A stretch of 64,000 nucleotides of DNA from NCBI GenBank assembly GCA_027625915.1, contig JANTQA010000047.1, positions 17,546,001-17,610,000 on the forward strand, given 5' to 3'. The position numbers and the translations under genes were made by a program. Positions 42,986 through 54,862 of the stretch are shown here, piece by piece. Source of the stretch: Anaeramoeba flamelloides. Lineage: Eukaryota; Metamonada; Anaeramoebidae. Under the pieces are notes generated by a model. The model worked only from the letters and a program-made list of their open reading frames with translations. It was not told where the DNA came from and did not search any database. Numbering within the stretch: the first letter of the stretch is position 1; each line of letters begins with the position of its first letter.

Positions 42986-45578
42986 CTCAAATATCACCAT
43001 TATTCTATTAATTTTCATTTTTAAAATTTCCCGCATAAGACCCGTCTCGTACACTCCAACATTAACCAGAGAGACCTTCACGAACAGTTTTTTAACTTTT
43101 TGAAAAGCATAATTACAAATGACAAGCTACTGTTGAAGTTAGTGTTTGTGTGGTTGTGAATATTTCAATTTGGTTAATGAAGATCTCTCAAACCATTTGC
43201 TTTTTTGTTTTTTATTTTGGAGTGTGGGCTTTAAAAATAAAATCTTGTTTTATTTTCTCTTTTTCTTGTTGTTAATACTGAAAAATGGATTATTTATTTT
43301 TTTTTTTTATTAGAATTTAAGGGGGGTTCTACACGAATTTTGAATAAATACCACAAATGTTCTCCTTTCATTTTGGTTAAAGAGGAAACAATCTTTTATC
43401 CAAAGACTAAAATGTTATGTACAAATAAAGTCATTTTAAAAAAAGTGAAAACTTTTTTTTTTATGATTTTGTCAGAATTAAAAATTTTTTCAACTTTTGT
43501 GTTTAAAGGAGTATTTTGAGTATATTAGGAAAAAATCTTGAATTTGAAAATAATTTATTTAAAAGTCTTTTTAATGTATGAAAAAACAGTAATCTATGTT
43601 ACGAACCAAAGATCTCAAAAATTCAGAGAATTAAAAAGAGTGGATTAAAAATGATAAACTATTTATTATTGCAAGATTTACTAATGAAAGAATTTGTCAA
43701 ACACAAGAAAATGAAATTGAAATTTTCGTAAAGTAAAGAAAACAAAAGAACAAAAGTGCGAAAAAATAATAAATTTTAATGTATGACCCAAGATCTAACT
43801 TATTAGGAATTTCAAGTGTTTATTATTCCATTCCATGTAACATTTGTTTTGTCATTGAGATCTTTCACATCAATTTTTTTCTTTATTTTTTTTAATTGTT
43901 TTTTCCTAAAATATATTCGAAAAAAAGTGGAATTGAACTTTCCAAAAAAGTGAAAATAAAAAAAAAATGTAAAACTTCATAGTTTTTGTTTTTATCCCTA
44001 CATATGTGCTTAAAATAACGTGGAAAAAAATTTTTTTTAAAAACAGTTCTTTCCTTCACACTCCCAAATCTACACGAAATTTGAAGGTTGACTCTCCACA
44101 TTTTTAACAACAGTACTTATCAACAGTTTTAATTCTGTAAAAAAGTATACTTTTTTAAAATAGCTAACTTGATAAAAGTTTTAAAAAAGTCCTCACTTTT
44201 TCACAACAGCTGCAAGAATAAAATTTAGTTTTTTTTAATTTTGGGTTTGTTGTTCAATTATAAATATCCACAAACAATATTTTATTAATGAAGTGCAGTA
44301 TGTGCTTATGGTGAAAATTATTAAAATCTATTTAGTTCTTAGTACTTTTCATAACTAAGACGCATAATTATAAAAAAAAAGTGTAAAAATATGTTCTTAG
44401 ATACTTGTAATTAGAACTCTATAAAGTCAAATTTACAAGGTCTAAAAAAAAAAAAAAAAAAAAACAAATAAAAACAATTTTTTTAAAAAAATAATTTATT
44501 TTATTCGTTGAAGAAAAGATCCTATTTACTTGAAAAAAAACTAAAGACCAGTTATTACAATATATCCAAAGTTCATTAAATATCCAAATTCTCATGAGTG
44601 TGATAATTAACTAAATCTTATTTGTCCTAATTCATTAACTTGTATTTAAAACTGTTAAAGAGTTTTTCAATTTATTTTTATTAACCACTAAAAGGAGAAT
44701 TAAATATCATTTTTTGGTATATAGGCTAAAAAAAAAAATAAGAAAAAAATAAAATTTCCTTAATTAATTATTCAATATCTTATACTGAACCTAGATCCTT
44801 AATTTACTCTAACTCTCTTAATTTTTATCATTTTTAAAAGTTGAAAGGTTATTTGTGAATAATTATGATTATATGATGGATTTGTCTGTTAAATCTCTAA
44901 TTATTCAAAATTGTAGAGATTAGAGTAAATTAAAAATTGTAAAATTTGCGAATATAAATCATAAATAAACTATTTTTCAAAACTTTTGACTCACTTTATA
45001 ATTTTTATGGAAGTTGTTTGGAGGGTTAATTCCAGTATTCTTAACAAAAAAATATTTTCAAATTTTTGGATTAGTTTCATTTTTTCTAATAAGCAAAATC
45101 ATTTTTTCTAATTTCGAAAATTTTAGTTTTACTTTTTCAACTTTATGTTTTTCCTATATTTTTCTTTTTTTTTTATAAAATTTTTCTTTTTGATACTTTT
45201 TTTTTTTCTTTTTCTTTTTTTTTTATTGTAAAAAAAATAATTTATTTTTTTTTCTTTTATTTTTTTTTTAAAAAAGATCATGTGGAAAAAAAAAGATCTT
45301 CGAAAAGACCAATAATCACTATGAAAATTGTGACTATGTAATGTCTTTGAAAATGAATTTAATTATTCATAAAAAATCTTGCAGTTCAAGTTTTTTTCAG
45401 TGAAAGTTCAGTTAAAAAAATCAGTAATGCCCATTTCAAAAATTCTGACTCAATTTTTTTAAGTTTTTGGTTTTATTTTTTTATAATTTTTAATATATAA
45501 TGCTGTTATATATTCATAATGACTTCAAAGTGGAGTATAAATCAGATTTAGTTATTAATTGTTCTTGAATACTAAATG

Positions 45579-45605
<27 letters not shown>

Positions 45606-45609
<4 letters not shown>

Positions 45610-45806
45610 AGGTAATACGAGTTTTCGTTTTAAAACAACGAAAGATTTATAAACTCGCGTTTTTTCGTTTTTTTTATATGTATTTTTCGTTTCATTCGTT
45701 TTTTCATTTCTTGTTTTTTTAAAAAGTTCTCAAATTCTTTTGAAATTACAGTTTTCGTTTCTCAGATGTGAAAAAACGCAAAGGAAAAAACGTAAAAACA
45801 ACGAAT
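45606..45806. repeat. ~200-bp CG-containing segment bracketed by (AT)n runs
   Basis: Between AT runs at about 45580-45605 and 45807-45828 lies a segment with many TTTTCGTT / AACGAAAA motifs, e.g. GAGTTTTCGTTTTAAAACAA and CGTTTCATTCGTTTTTTC. It is the only such cluster in the window. It may be an element inserted in a TA microsatellite or a grown low-complexity satellite. Confidence 0.45.
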
Positions 45807-47137
45807 ATATATATATATATATATTAGACTTAATTAGACTGAAAAGCCTTGCTAAACAATGATGGTTCGTGATATCCCTTTTAAGTGGGAGGTTTTGTGT
45901 TATAAGCTCTCGAATAGTTTTTTTATTTTCTATTTATAAAATACCAAAACAATAAAAGTGGGTTACGGATTTAAAACTCTTGAAATTGTAGACGCTTCAA
46001 CCTTAAGTAAAAGAATATTTTTTTTAGAAAAAATTCAGAATTTTAGTTCAAAAATTAGTCAAAATTTAATTTTTTTATCAAGTCTAAATTAGATCAGCTC
46101 ATCTAATTTACTGTGTTTTGATTACACCCACACATAATATATTTTTTTATGATCACAAAAAAAAATTAAAATTATTAACTTAAAAAAGTTTTTTTTCACA
46201 ATTTCGAATTTGAAAAATGTGATCAGTGTTTTTTTTCATCAAATTAGTTATATTTCAACTTGTGGGTAAGACAATCATCTGAGTTATTTTTTTTTGATAC
46301 AATAAGTCCGTTCTACCCCTAATTTTTTACATAACCATTATCAAATTTCTCTTTTCTTAACAGTATTTCCTTACTATTCCTTTATCATTTCAATTGTTAT
46401 AATAAATAAATTCATTTTTTATTATTTATTTTTTTACAAAATTGTTTTTCAAACAATCCTTTTTTTTTTTCGAAAATTATTACTTTCTATATTTTGAATT
46501 TATTATTACTTTGTTTAAAGGCTGGGAAAAGATGAAAGAATGTAATAAGATAAGCAATACAACCTTTCACCTTTTAAATCACTTCCAAGAATTATAATAT
46601 TATTTCTATATTATATTTACATATTCTAAAATCTTTATTTACTTTAACATAGCAATTGAAAATTGGCGAACCAATAAAGATAAAATTAAAGATATAAATA
46701 AAAATGTAGAGAAGATTAAAATTAGAGTTCCTGATAAAAAATGATATGTAAATCATTAGTATTTAATTCATTTTCTTTTTTGTTTGTACTTTTAATTTTT
46801 TTGTGATCGATCAAAAATTTTTATTTTTAAAAAGTATTTGTTACATAAAAATAAATTTTAGAAAAAAATATTTTAGTAATTTCTTTTTGTTTAACAATCA
46901 AAATAAATAATTACAAAAATTTATTGTTTTCATTATTTTAATTCTTTTTGTATTTTACTTATTTTTTTTCTTTGATTTCAAGAATGAAGTCTTTTTGAGA
47001 CATACTATAAGAAATTAAAAAATCTTTAATAAATGTGAATTTTGGAAAAAAAACTCTAATCTAGGTGGTCCAAACACATGAGATTTACCTTTTTATTTTT
47101 CATCTAGACAAAAATCCATGTATAACTATACCTATAT

Positions 47138-47139
<2 letters not shown>

Positions 47140-47172
<33 letters not shown>
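47140..47172. repeat. (TA)n microsatellite
   Basis: About 16 uninterrupted TA units, the longest such run in the window. Confidence 0.8.
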
Positions 47173-47180
<8 letters not shown>

Positions 47181-48135
47181 ATTATTTCAGTGAGTCACAA
47201 TATTTGAGAAAGAGTTTATTTATCAAAAAAATAAAAAAAAAATATGTAAAAAAAGTATTCTGGTATCTTAAAAATCTGTTAAAACTTTTTTTATGTATTT
47301 TTAAGACCATGATCAAAATAAAGAATAAAATTAAGAGAATTTTTTATCTAAATCAAAAATTTTAATTATATAAAGGGTTTTTTAGAAGTATTTTTTTGAT
47401 TTTTTCAGTTGGTAAAGAAATTTATGTAAATTTTTTTATTGAAAGAATAATTGTTGTTTTTTTTTCATTAATTTTTTTTTTCTTTTTCTTTCTTTTTTTT
47501 TTTTAAAAAAAACTAGATTATGAAAAAGACCAATAATCAATACAAAAATTGATAGAATGTAAATTTTTTAAAATGATTTTAATTTTTAGTTAAAAATCTA
47601 ATTGTTAAAATTTTCCCAGTGAAAATTTAAGTAATACAAAACAATAATTCAGATTTCAAAAAATGTGAATTACTTTTTTTTACCTTTTTAATTTTATTAT
47701 TTTTTCTCTATCGTTTTTTTAGGATTGGATTTGAAAAAAAAAAATCAATCAAAAAGACAAATATACTTTTTAAAATAATTTGTTATATGTAACACAATTT
47801 AAAAGTAATATAATTATCTAAACAAAATCTTCTTGTAAACACTCTTTCACTGAAATTTTTTCAATAAACTATCATCTAATAATCCTTTCAAACATTTTAA
47901 TTAATTTTTTTTTAGTAGTTTTAGAATTTTTTTTTTATTTTTGAAAATACAAGTTTTTTATCTCTTTTGAATAATTTTTAAATGAATTCAGGGGTGTTAT
48001 TCGACATGTGGTGTAGAGTTGCTAGTTTTTCCAGAACTCAAAATAATGGGGAATATTAAAATTTTACAAAATTATGATAAATTCCATCAAATTTAGTGGT
48101 ATTTTCTTGAGATTTTTTCTTTGAATCTAAAAATC

Positions 48136-48336
48136 TACAGTCAGTTTCACTTTTAAGGCACAAAATTTCAACGAAATTTAAGGCACAAAAAAAAATCTCA
48201 AATTAAGGCACACAATTCAACATCTAGTAAAAATAAATTGTAAAAAACAATTTCCAAAAAATGTGCTTTAATTTGAGATTTTTTTGTGCCTTAAATTTCG
48301 TTGAAAGTTTGTGCCTTAAAAGTGAAACTGACTGTA
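48136..48336. mobile_element. 201-bp palindromic MITE, copy 1
   Basis: Ends TACAGTCAGTTTCACTTTTA and its exact inverse. Each arm also has AAGGCACAAA, TTTCAACGAAATTTAAGG and TCTCAAATTAAGGCACA, so most of the element is one long hairpin. TA at both borders fits a Tc1/mariner-type target duplication. Confidence 0.8.
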
Positions 48337-48349
48337 TTGATTTTTGTTA

Positions 48350-48550
48350 TACAACCAGGTCTAGTTTTAAGACACAAACTTTCAACGGAATTGAAGGAAT
48401 AAAAAAATATGAAAATAAAAACACCTTTTGTGAAAAATTTTTTGGTCAAATCATTTTACTTGAATTTTAATTTTTGCCTTAATTTGGGGTTTTTCTTGTT
48501 CCTTAAATTTTGTTGAAAGTTTGTGTCTGATAGGTAGAAGTTACTGTATA
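48350..48550. mobile_element. 201-bp palindromic MITE, copy 2 (diverged)
   Basis: TACAACCAGGTCTAGTTTTA at the left, GGTAGAAGTTACTGTA at the right, with ACACAAACTTTCAACGGAAT and AAATTTTGTTGAAAGTTTGT inside. Same length as copy 1, only 13 bp from it. Confidence 0.7.
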
Positions 48551-49106
48551 GAGAAAAATCACAAATCTTAAAAATTTTTTCTAATTATATTGACTCTGGG
48601 GAATAAAAAAAAATAAAAAATATTCTTTTTATCCCACATATTAAAAAAAAAATTAATGGCTATTTTTCAGAATTAAAAAAAAAACAAGTTAGAAAAATCT
48701 TAATTTTAAGATATTATATCAAATTCTGAAAAGAATAATGACAGACGAAAAATATTTAATTTGGTCTTAAAACTAAAATAATTATTTTTTTATATATGAT
48801 TATTTTTTTTATTTTTTTTTTCTTCTCTTTATTTTTTATATCATAACATTTTTTTTCATTATATCATTGAAAAAAAACAAATTAGAATATAATTCTGTAA
48901 CAGAATTTTAAATGTTAATATTTAGAAAATTGTTGAGTAATTGTTAAATAATTTCTTTTATTTAAAACCAAATCCTTTTTATAAATAACCAAATTTTATA
49001 TTAACCGGGTAAAAAAGCTACGTAAAGTTCATTAAAGTGTGGTATCTAAAGAAAAATCTTTGAATTGTTTGATAAACTAAGTAGATCTACCAGATTTTGA
49101 AAGCAA

Positions 49107-49307
49107 TACAGTCAGTTTCACTTTTAAGGCACAAACTTTCAACGAAATTTAAGGCACAAAAAAATCTCAAATTAAAGCAGAAAATTTGTAATTTTAATTT
49201 TTACAATTTATTTTTACTAGAATTTGAATTTTGTGCCTAAATTTGAGATTTTTATTGTGCCTTAAATTTCGTTGAAAGTTTGTGCCTTAAAAGTGAAACT
49301 GACTGTA
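49107..49307. mobile_element. 201-bp palindromic MITE, copy 3
   Basis: Nearly identical in its arms to copy 1 (TACAGTCAGTTTCACTTTTA, ACAAACTTTCAACGAAATTT), same length, TA at both borders. Confidence 0.8.
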
Positions 49308-49453
49308 GAGTTTTATAGAGGTTCTAAATGGAATAGAAAATAATAATTTTTATTCGGGTTTTTTGATTACTTTGTATTTTATTTGAACATGAGTCATTTC
49401 ATTAGTCATCATTCTAATAATTGGATAACTTATTAATTTAAAAGTTTGATTCT

Positions 49454-49653
49454 TACAACTAGTTCCACTTTTAAGACACAAACTTTGAAGGAGATTTAAG
49501 GAACAAAAAAATCTCAAATTAATGCACATTTTTTGGAATTTTTTAATATACATAATATATTTTACTAGAATTTGAATTTTGTTGTCTTAATTTGGGTTTT
49601 TTTGTATCTTAAATTTAAATCAAAGTATGTTTCTTAAAAATGGAAAAAATGTA
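49454..49653. mobile_element. ~200-bp palindromic MITE, copy 4 (diverged)
   Basis: TACAACTAGTTCCACTTTTA on the left and TCTTAAAAATGGAAAAAATG then TA on the right, with AAAAAATCTCAAATTAATGC in the left arm. Confidence 0.65.
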
Positions 49654-49889
49654 AATAAAAGAAATTATAAAGCAATTACTCAACAATTTCCCTAAATTCA
49701 CAATTAAAAATCCTTTCATGGAATATTTTATTGCCTTGTATTTTTTTATTCAATACTTTACTTCATTTTCTGGATAATAATAATATTTTGAAAAATTAAA
49801 AAATGAATTATTAATTAGATGTTATATTGGTTTTTCTTGGATACAAAAGAATATATTTTTATTTTTTGAAAATAAAAAATTCCTAAAAT

Positions 49890-50430
49890 AGTAAAAAAAA
49901 AATATTCAAATTCAGGTACATAGTGCCCCACTTTTCGGATTCCTGGAATGCCAATTTATTAATCACAATTTGTGGAATCTTATTAATGCTGATCATTTTC
50001 TATCGGGTTTTTTCTCCTCCTATTTTAGGGCAAGTGTCGTCAAGTACCGTAGAGTACCTAGGTTTTCTTGAGGTTTTCTATTTTATTTATAAACTCTATC
50101 GATTTTTACAAATAAACAGAAAAATCAAGAAAAACTAATGGCGCTTTTTTTTAATTTGAGAAACAAAAAGAAAATTTCAAAAATTTTCTTTTAATTTATA
50201 AAATTAAAAAAAAGATAACGATGGTTTTCCAGGATTCGAAATAATTTAGTAAAATCAAGGATTTTACTCAATTCTTTCAAATCTTGTAAAAACTAATGAC
50301 AATGAATAATTTTTAATTTGGTCATGTAAATGAGATAATTTTTTTATACTTAATATTTTTATTATTTTTCTTCTTCTCTTTTTTATTTAGCAAATTTTCT
50401 TTGATCACCCCTTTCTCACAATAAATAAAT
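49890..50430 (+). repeat. copy 2 of the hairpin-rich repeat
   Basis: Same block order as 11113-11765: TAGTAAAAAAAAAATATTCA, TAGTGCCCCACTTTTCGG, GTCGTCAAGTACCGTAGAGT, TTTAGTAAAATCAAGGATTT, TTTCTTTGATCACCCCTTTC. Confidence 0.65.
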
Positions 50431-51699
50431 ATATTTTTATTTTTCAATTTGTTATTTTAGCTGAGTCTTAATTTTGTAAATGTGATATGGAATTGAATAT
50501 TAGTGTATAAACATACTTTCATATTTCACAAGGTTAAATTTAAGTCGCTGTGAAAACAAAAAAAAAATTGAAGTTTTTCTAGAACAATTGGAAAATATTC
50601 AAAATTTTTTATATTAATTAAGGTTGAAAATACCTGATACTGTGAAAAAAAAAATATCCATTCTTAGGAATAATTCGTGGTTTTAAAGGTTTTTAGCTGA
50701 TCAATATTTGACTAGGTATAGATTTTAATAGTGATAAAAAATGAATTTCTTTTTTTTTTCATTAGTAACTTCAGAGTAAAAGGATCATAGATTGAAAGGT
50801 AAATATTAAAAAAATGCGATTTGTATGTTTTTGATTGAAATTTTTAATAAATATTGGTTTAAACTTATTTAATTGCAATTTTTATTCGCCTTTTGCTCTA
50901 TAACTTAAAAAAAATTGATTTTTTTGAAAGCTTCAACTAAAACCATACCACAAGAAAATATTTTGATATATTATCCATAAATCACATTTTTTTTCGGAAT
51001 TATCAACTTATTTGCCTTAGACTCTTAATTTCAAGATTTTGGAAAAAAAAATACAAAAAATTGGCTTTTTGAACCACTTTTAAAATCAATACCAAGATCA
51101 AGATTGATCAGCTAAGAACAAAAAAAGAATGTACTTATACCTATTGCATATCCGTATTTTTTACACTTTCAAGGATGTAAATCCAAATGTTAATTTCTTT
51201 TGTAATTTTAAAATAACAAATTTGATATGATCCCGTTGTTATAAAAATCAGAATCAATAAAATGAGAAGATTATTTGACCAGAAGGAATTACCTTCTTAG
51301 AAAATTGAAAATTTGTAGTTCTTCAGCTTGTTTTAGTGTGTCAATTTTAACTTTTTATTAGAATTAAAATACGAATTCAAGACAAATATCAAAATAATTC
51401 TTTTTGCTAACAAATATTGTTTTAAATCTTTTATTTTAAATTTGATGAAATTTCGGTCAGTAAGGGGTGCAGAGAAATTGATAGATATAAACTCTTTTTC
51501 AGTCAAAGGTTTCTTGTTTTATAAAGAAAAAGAACAAATTTAATGAATTTAATTTCTTATTCTTCTCAAAATAAAAGTTCAATTTTTAGATTACTATCAT
51601 TTTTTCTCATTTAGCAATTTTTTTTTTTTATTATTTTTCTTTTTTATTTTTTTTTTTTCTACTTTTCTTTTAAAGAATATTGGTAATTTTGTTTGAAAA

Positions 51700-51925
51700 T
51701 CCAAATTTGCATATTTAAGTTAGAAAAGTGTATTTTAAAGTTAAAATTCATACATTTAAAATGAAAAAATTTATTATTAACAATTTTAATTTCCTAAAGA
51801 ATTTGAAAATTTTGCATATTACTTTCCATTATAAGCGGCACAAAAATTTTTTGATATTTTTTTTTTTTTTTTTTGAAATACGACGTTTGTTCAGGTATTT
51901 CTTTTATAAATATCAGCTCTAAATT
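51700..51925 (+). repeat. partial repeat related to 29985-30210
   Basis: Shares AACAATTTTAATTTCCTAAA / AACAATTTTAATTTTCCAAA, GAAAATTTTGCATATTACTT / GAAATTTTGCACGAGACG and GTTTGTTCAGGTATTTCTTT with the DNA directly left of the 30206 element in the ATG6 intron, so that element sits inside or beside an older repeat. Confidence 0.5.
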
Positions 51926-53193
51926 AAAGTTTATTATTTCTTCTATTTCTAAACTCTTGTTAGTTGGTTGATTCTTAAAAAAACATGAATTTTTCATTTT
52001 TTGGCTGGCTCCTTAGAGTGAAATGGAGTTTATATAAATCCCAATACTAAAATTCCAAAATCCCCATAATCAAAAATAGGCAAAAAAAAAAAAAAACTTA
52101 ATTAGTGTAATTTTTCAAACTTAATATAAAACTAAATTTCAATTACTAATTATTAATGTTTCAATAAGTAATCATTTTGCTAATGAAAGGAGCAGGGATA
52201 AAGATTGTATTTGTAGATTTATTAAATTTTCACAATAATTGTTTTTCAATCAAATGATATAATACATAGAACCAATTGAGTGTGATTGTTCTATTTAATA
52301 AAATCAACATTAAACCTTATATCAATTATTGAAAAATAAGATCCTGATATTTAGGATGATACTAAGAACGTTAATGGGAAAGAAAGGATTAGTAAAATAG
52401 AAAGCAGAAAATTCATTTAGTAAATGAAAAAGTTTATGAGATCAAAATTATTTCCAAATTATACTAATATATTCAAATATTAAAAAAAAATTTTTTATTT
52501 AATTTCCATTTTTGTAATTTATAACCTAAATTTAAAACAACTCAAGAGAATAAATATTTTTGAAGCAGAATCAATTTTACAAAGTTTCGTAAAATTAAAT
52601 CAATAGAATGCTTGATTCAAAGCTAGGTAAAAAAATTTCTAAAATCGAAAATGAAATAAAAATTTTTGGATATTTATTAGAATTTATCTGTTTGTAAAGT
52701 GTTGAATTGTTATTCTTTTAAATGTTTTTACTTTTTGTTTTCAGGTTCTTTCTAAGGTTCCTAATAAATTTATAAAAGTAAGTAATAAACAAATACTAGT
52801 ATTTGAAATTTTATTACTGGTATTTGAATCATAAATGGGTTTAAATTTAGACTTCTTTTTCCATAATTTTCTTTTTATTAAATTGAGTTCTCAGATTAGT
52901 AGGTTGATATTTTGTGGTTTTGATTTTTACTTATTAAACTATATTGGAAAAAAAAAAATATAATTTGAAAATTTTGTCCATTTAGAATTCTAATCCAGTA
53001 ATAATATATGAACAATAAAAGAATTTAAATTATATTTTTAATTCTCTTTTACAGGTTGTTTCATGGAAGTTGTCTTCCAAGTTAGAAATTTCTTTAAATA
53101 TTTTTGTTTACGAGAAAGAAAAAATTAAGAAGATATTTATATGAGATTATATATAATTTTATAAATTTAAAAAGCCGTTTTTTGATGTACAAA

Positions 53194-53264
53194 ACACTGT
53201 TGGTTCAATGGCAGAATGGGACGTTGCCATCGTCTTGATCGGGGTTCGATTCCCCGACAGTGTA
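53194..53264 (+). tRNA. tRNA-Gly (anticodon GCC)
   Basis: A 71-nt cloverleaf. The acceptor stem ACACTGT/ACAGTGT pairs perfectly; D arm GTTC...GAAT with D-loop AATGGCA; anticodon stem GGACG/CGTCT (one G-U pair) around TTGCCAT with GCC at 53226-53228; T arm CGGGG-TTCGATT-CCCCG; discriminator A. The D-arm and T-loop layout is that of eukaryotic tRNA-Gly(GCC). No intron. CCA is not encoded. Internal A-box (TGGTTCAATGG) and B-box (GGTTCGATTCC) promoter elements are intact. It is the only tRNA seen in the window. Confidence 0.95.
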
Positions 53265-53270
53265 TTTATC

Positions 53271-53278
53271 TTTTTTTT
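53271..53278 (+). terminator. RNA polymerase III terminator
   Basis: A run of eight T residues six bases after the tRNA 3' end, the usual Pol III stop signal. Confidence 0.8.
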
Positions 53279-54398
53279 GGTTTTCATTCGATAAATCTGA
53301 AAAGATCAAGATTTGGAAAACATTTTTTTGATCTCAAAGAAGAACATTTTCACTGTTTAAATTCCTGGCAGATTGGTTGGAAATAACTTGAAATTTTTTT
53401 TTTTTTTCTTTTTCTCTTAAATTCACAAAATACCAAAACAATGCAGAAATTATTGATTCTATAAATGTTTGGTTTATTTCTTCCTATCTTGGAAAAGGTA
53501 TTTGGTGTTTATTAATGATTGTGTTTCAATAATAAATGGAAAAAATTTTACTTTATTTTCAAATTTTGTCTTATACTATAAAATTACAAAATAACAAATT
53601 GTGATCTGTCTTCTTTATTGTCATGTTTAGTCTTTTTAATGTATTATTTTTGATAAAAGGTAAATCAAGAATCATAACAGATAGTAAATTTTTCAAAATT
53701 CTAAAAAGTTAATCAAAAACTTGGCTGTTATCCAGTTAAGGGTCTAGTCATTTACCGTGAAAAGGCACCATACTCAAGGAGTGACCCGAGACCAAAAATG
53801 ATATTGTGAAATAGGCCTTCTTTTGGTTGACAAAATTCAAAAAACAAAAAAAAAAATTAATAGGATCTCTTTTACAAAAAATTAAACGAATAAAAAGAGT
53901 TGTAAATTTCAAAAAATCACATTTTAAAAAAAAATTCATCTTTTCTCATATTCTTTTTCAAAAGAGGTTAAATTTCTTTAATTTAAAACAAATTGCTTTC
54001 TTGTATTTTGCAATCAATTTTATTCATTTAGTCTGATTTGTGGATATTTTAAAACTCTCTAAATTTGACCAAGTAAGGACTAGGTAATAGTCTTTCAATA
54101 AAAATAACTCATTTGAAGAAAGGAAAAAAAAAAAAAAAGTCACCAAGATCTCAAAAAGCGCTAAAGAACGACACTTCAAAACTGACATAATTGTTTTCAG
54201 AATTGTAATTCACAACCATTCTATAAGGAAATTGAGTGTCTCTCTTTTGTGCTTTTTTCTAAAAATGTCCTCATTTTTGGTTGTTGATTTTTGGAGATCG
54301 ATCCTATATCATAGGTTGGTTGGTTTTTGATAGGTGTTAGGTCCTCATAAAATTACTAAAAAGTTTTTTTCCATTTCAGAATAAATTATTTCACCATA
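53279..54398. other. intergenic
   Basis: No gene supported. Holds the short repeat at 53765-53830 (ATACTCAAGGAGTGACCCGA), an inverted relative of 31150-31215. A clear splice-acceptor-like TTTTTCCATTTCAG ends at about 54380, just before the next possible coding exon. Confidence 0.45.
53765..53830 (+). repeat. short interspersed repeat
   Basis: Contains ATACTCAAGGAGTG and CCAAAAATGATATTGTGA, shared in reverse with 31150-31215 and weakly in direct orientation with 57790-57830 (TACCAAAAATAGTATTGTGA). Confidence 0.5.
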
Positions 54399-54796
54399 AT
54401 GACTCGACCTCTAAATACTCAAACAACAGTAAAAAATCCAAAGTTTTGGATATTTCAACTTCACACAGAATATAATGGGAAGTACAAGAACACACAAAGA
54501 TTTTCAACCAGTAATACTAAATATCTATCAAAAACAAAAAAAAAAAAGGTAATTTTCAAACTATCAACAATATTTCACTAGTAGAGAACATTCAAAACTT
54601 ATCTACACAGCATTTCTGCTCAACCACCTTACTTCTATAAACTTTATAATTTCTAAAAGACCATAGCCTACATCATCCAATATATTTTCAGGCAGAATTG
54701 AAAAAAAAAAAAAAAAGTAGCAATCAACATTTTCACAAACTCCAAAATTGTCAAACAATGTCAACAAAGTACCCAATCAACCAATTTCCTGTATAA
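54399..54796 (+). CDS. possible small two-exon gene, unknown product
   Basis: Exon 1 54399-54548 begins with ATG (MTRPLNTQTTVKNPKFWIFQ) and runs 50 codons to the donor AAG|GTAATT. The best downstream acceptor, TATATTTTCAG, ends at 54691. Joining at 54692 keeps phase 0 and adds 34 codons (AELKKKKKSSNQHFHK...) to a TAA at 54794, 84 residues in all. Composition of exon 1 (Trp, Pro, mixed residues) is unlike the Lys/Phe frames around it, and an acceptor-like CCATTTCAG precedes it, so a 5' intron is also possible. No domain recognised. The long A run in exon 2 makes the frame there sensitive to single-base errors. It could instead be leader exons of the ferric-reductase gene, but an in-frame stop separates them. 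Confidence 0.3.
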
Positions 54797-54862
54797 CAAA
54801 AAAAAAACAAAACCAGACCTTTCATTTTTTTTCATTTGAATCATTTATATAAAACAAACAAA

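Larger units (their letters stand above)
47985..48850 (+). repeat. copy of the hairpin-rich repeat, interrupted by two MITEs
   Basis: GTGGTGTAGAGTTGCTAGTT and TTTTTCCAGAACTCAAAATA match the family on the left. The part 48552-48850 (CAGAATTAAAAAAAAAACAA, AATATTTAATTTGGTCTT, then an AT-rich tail ending TTCTTCTCTTTATTTTTTA) matches its right part. Two palindromic MITEs (48136-48336 and 48350-48550) sit in between. Confidence 0.5.
42986..53193. other. 10-kb gene desert with nested repeats
   Basis: No protein gene could be supported on either strand in this stretch. It carries a 201-bp segment between two (AT)n runs, a (TA)n tract at 47140-47172, four copies of the palindromic MITE, two copies of the hairpin-rich repeat and a partial copy of the repeat unit also found next to the ATG6-intron element. 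The remainder is A/T homopolymer-rich DNA. Confidence 0.5.
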
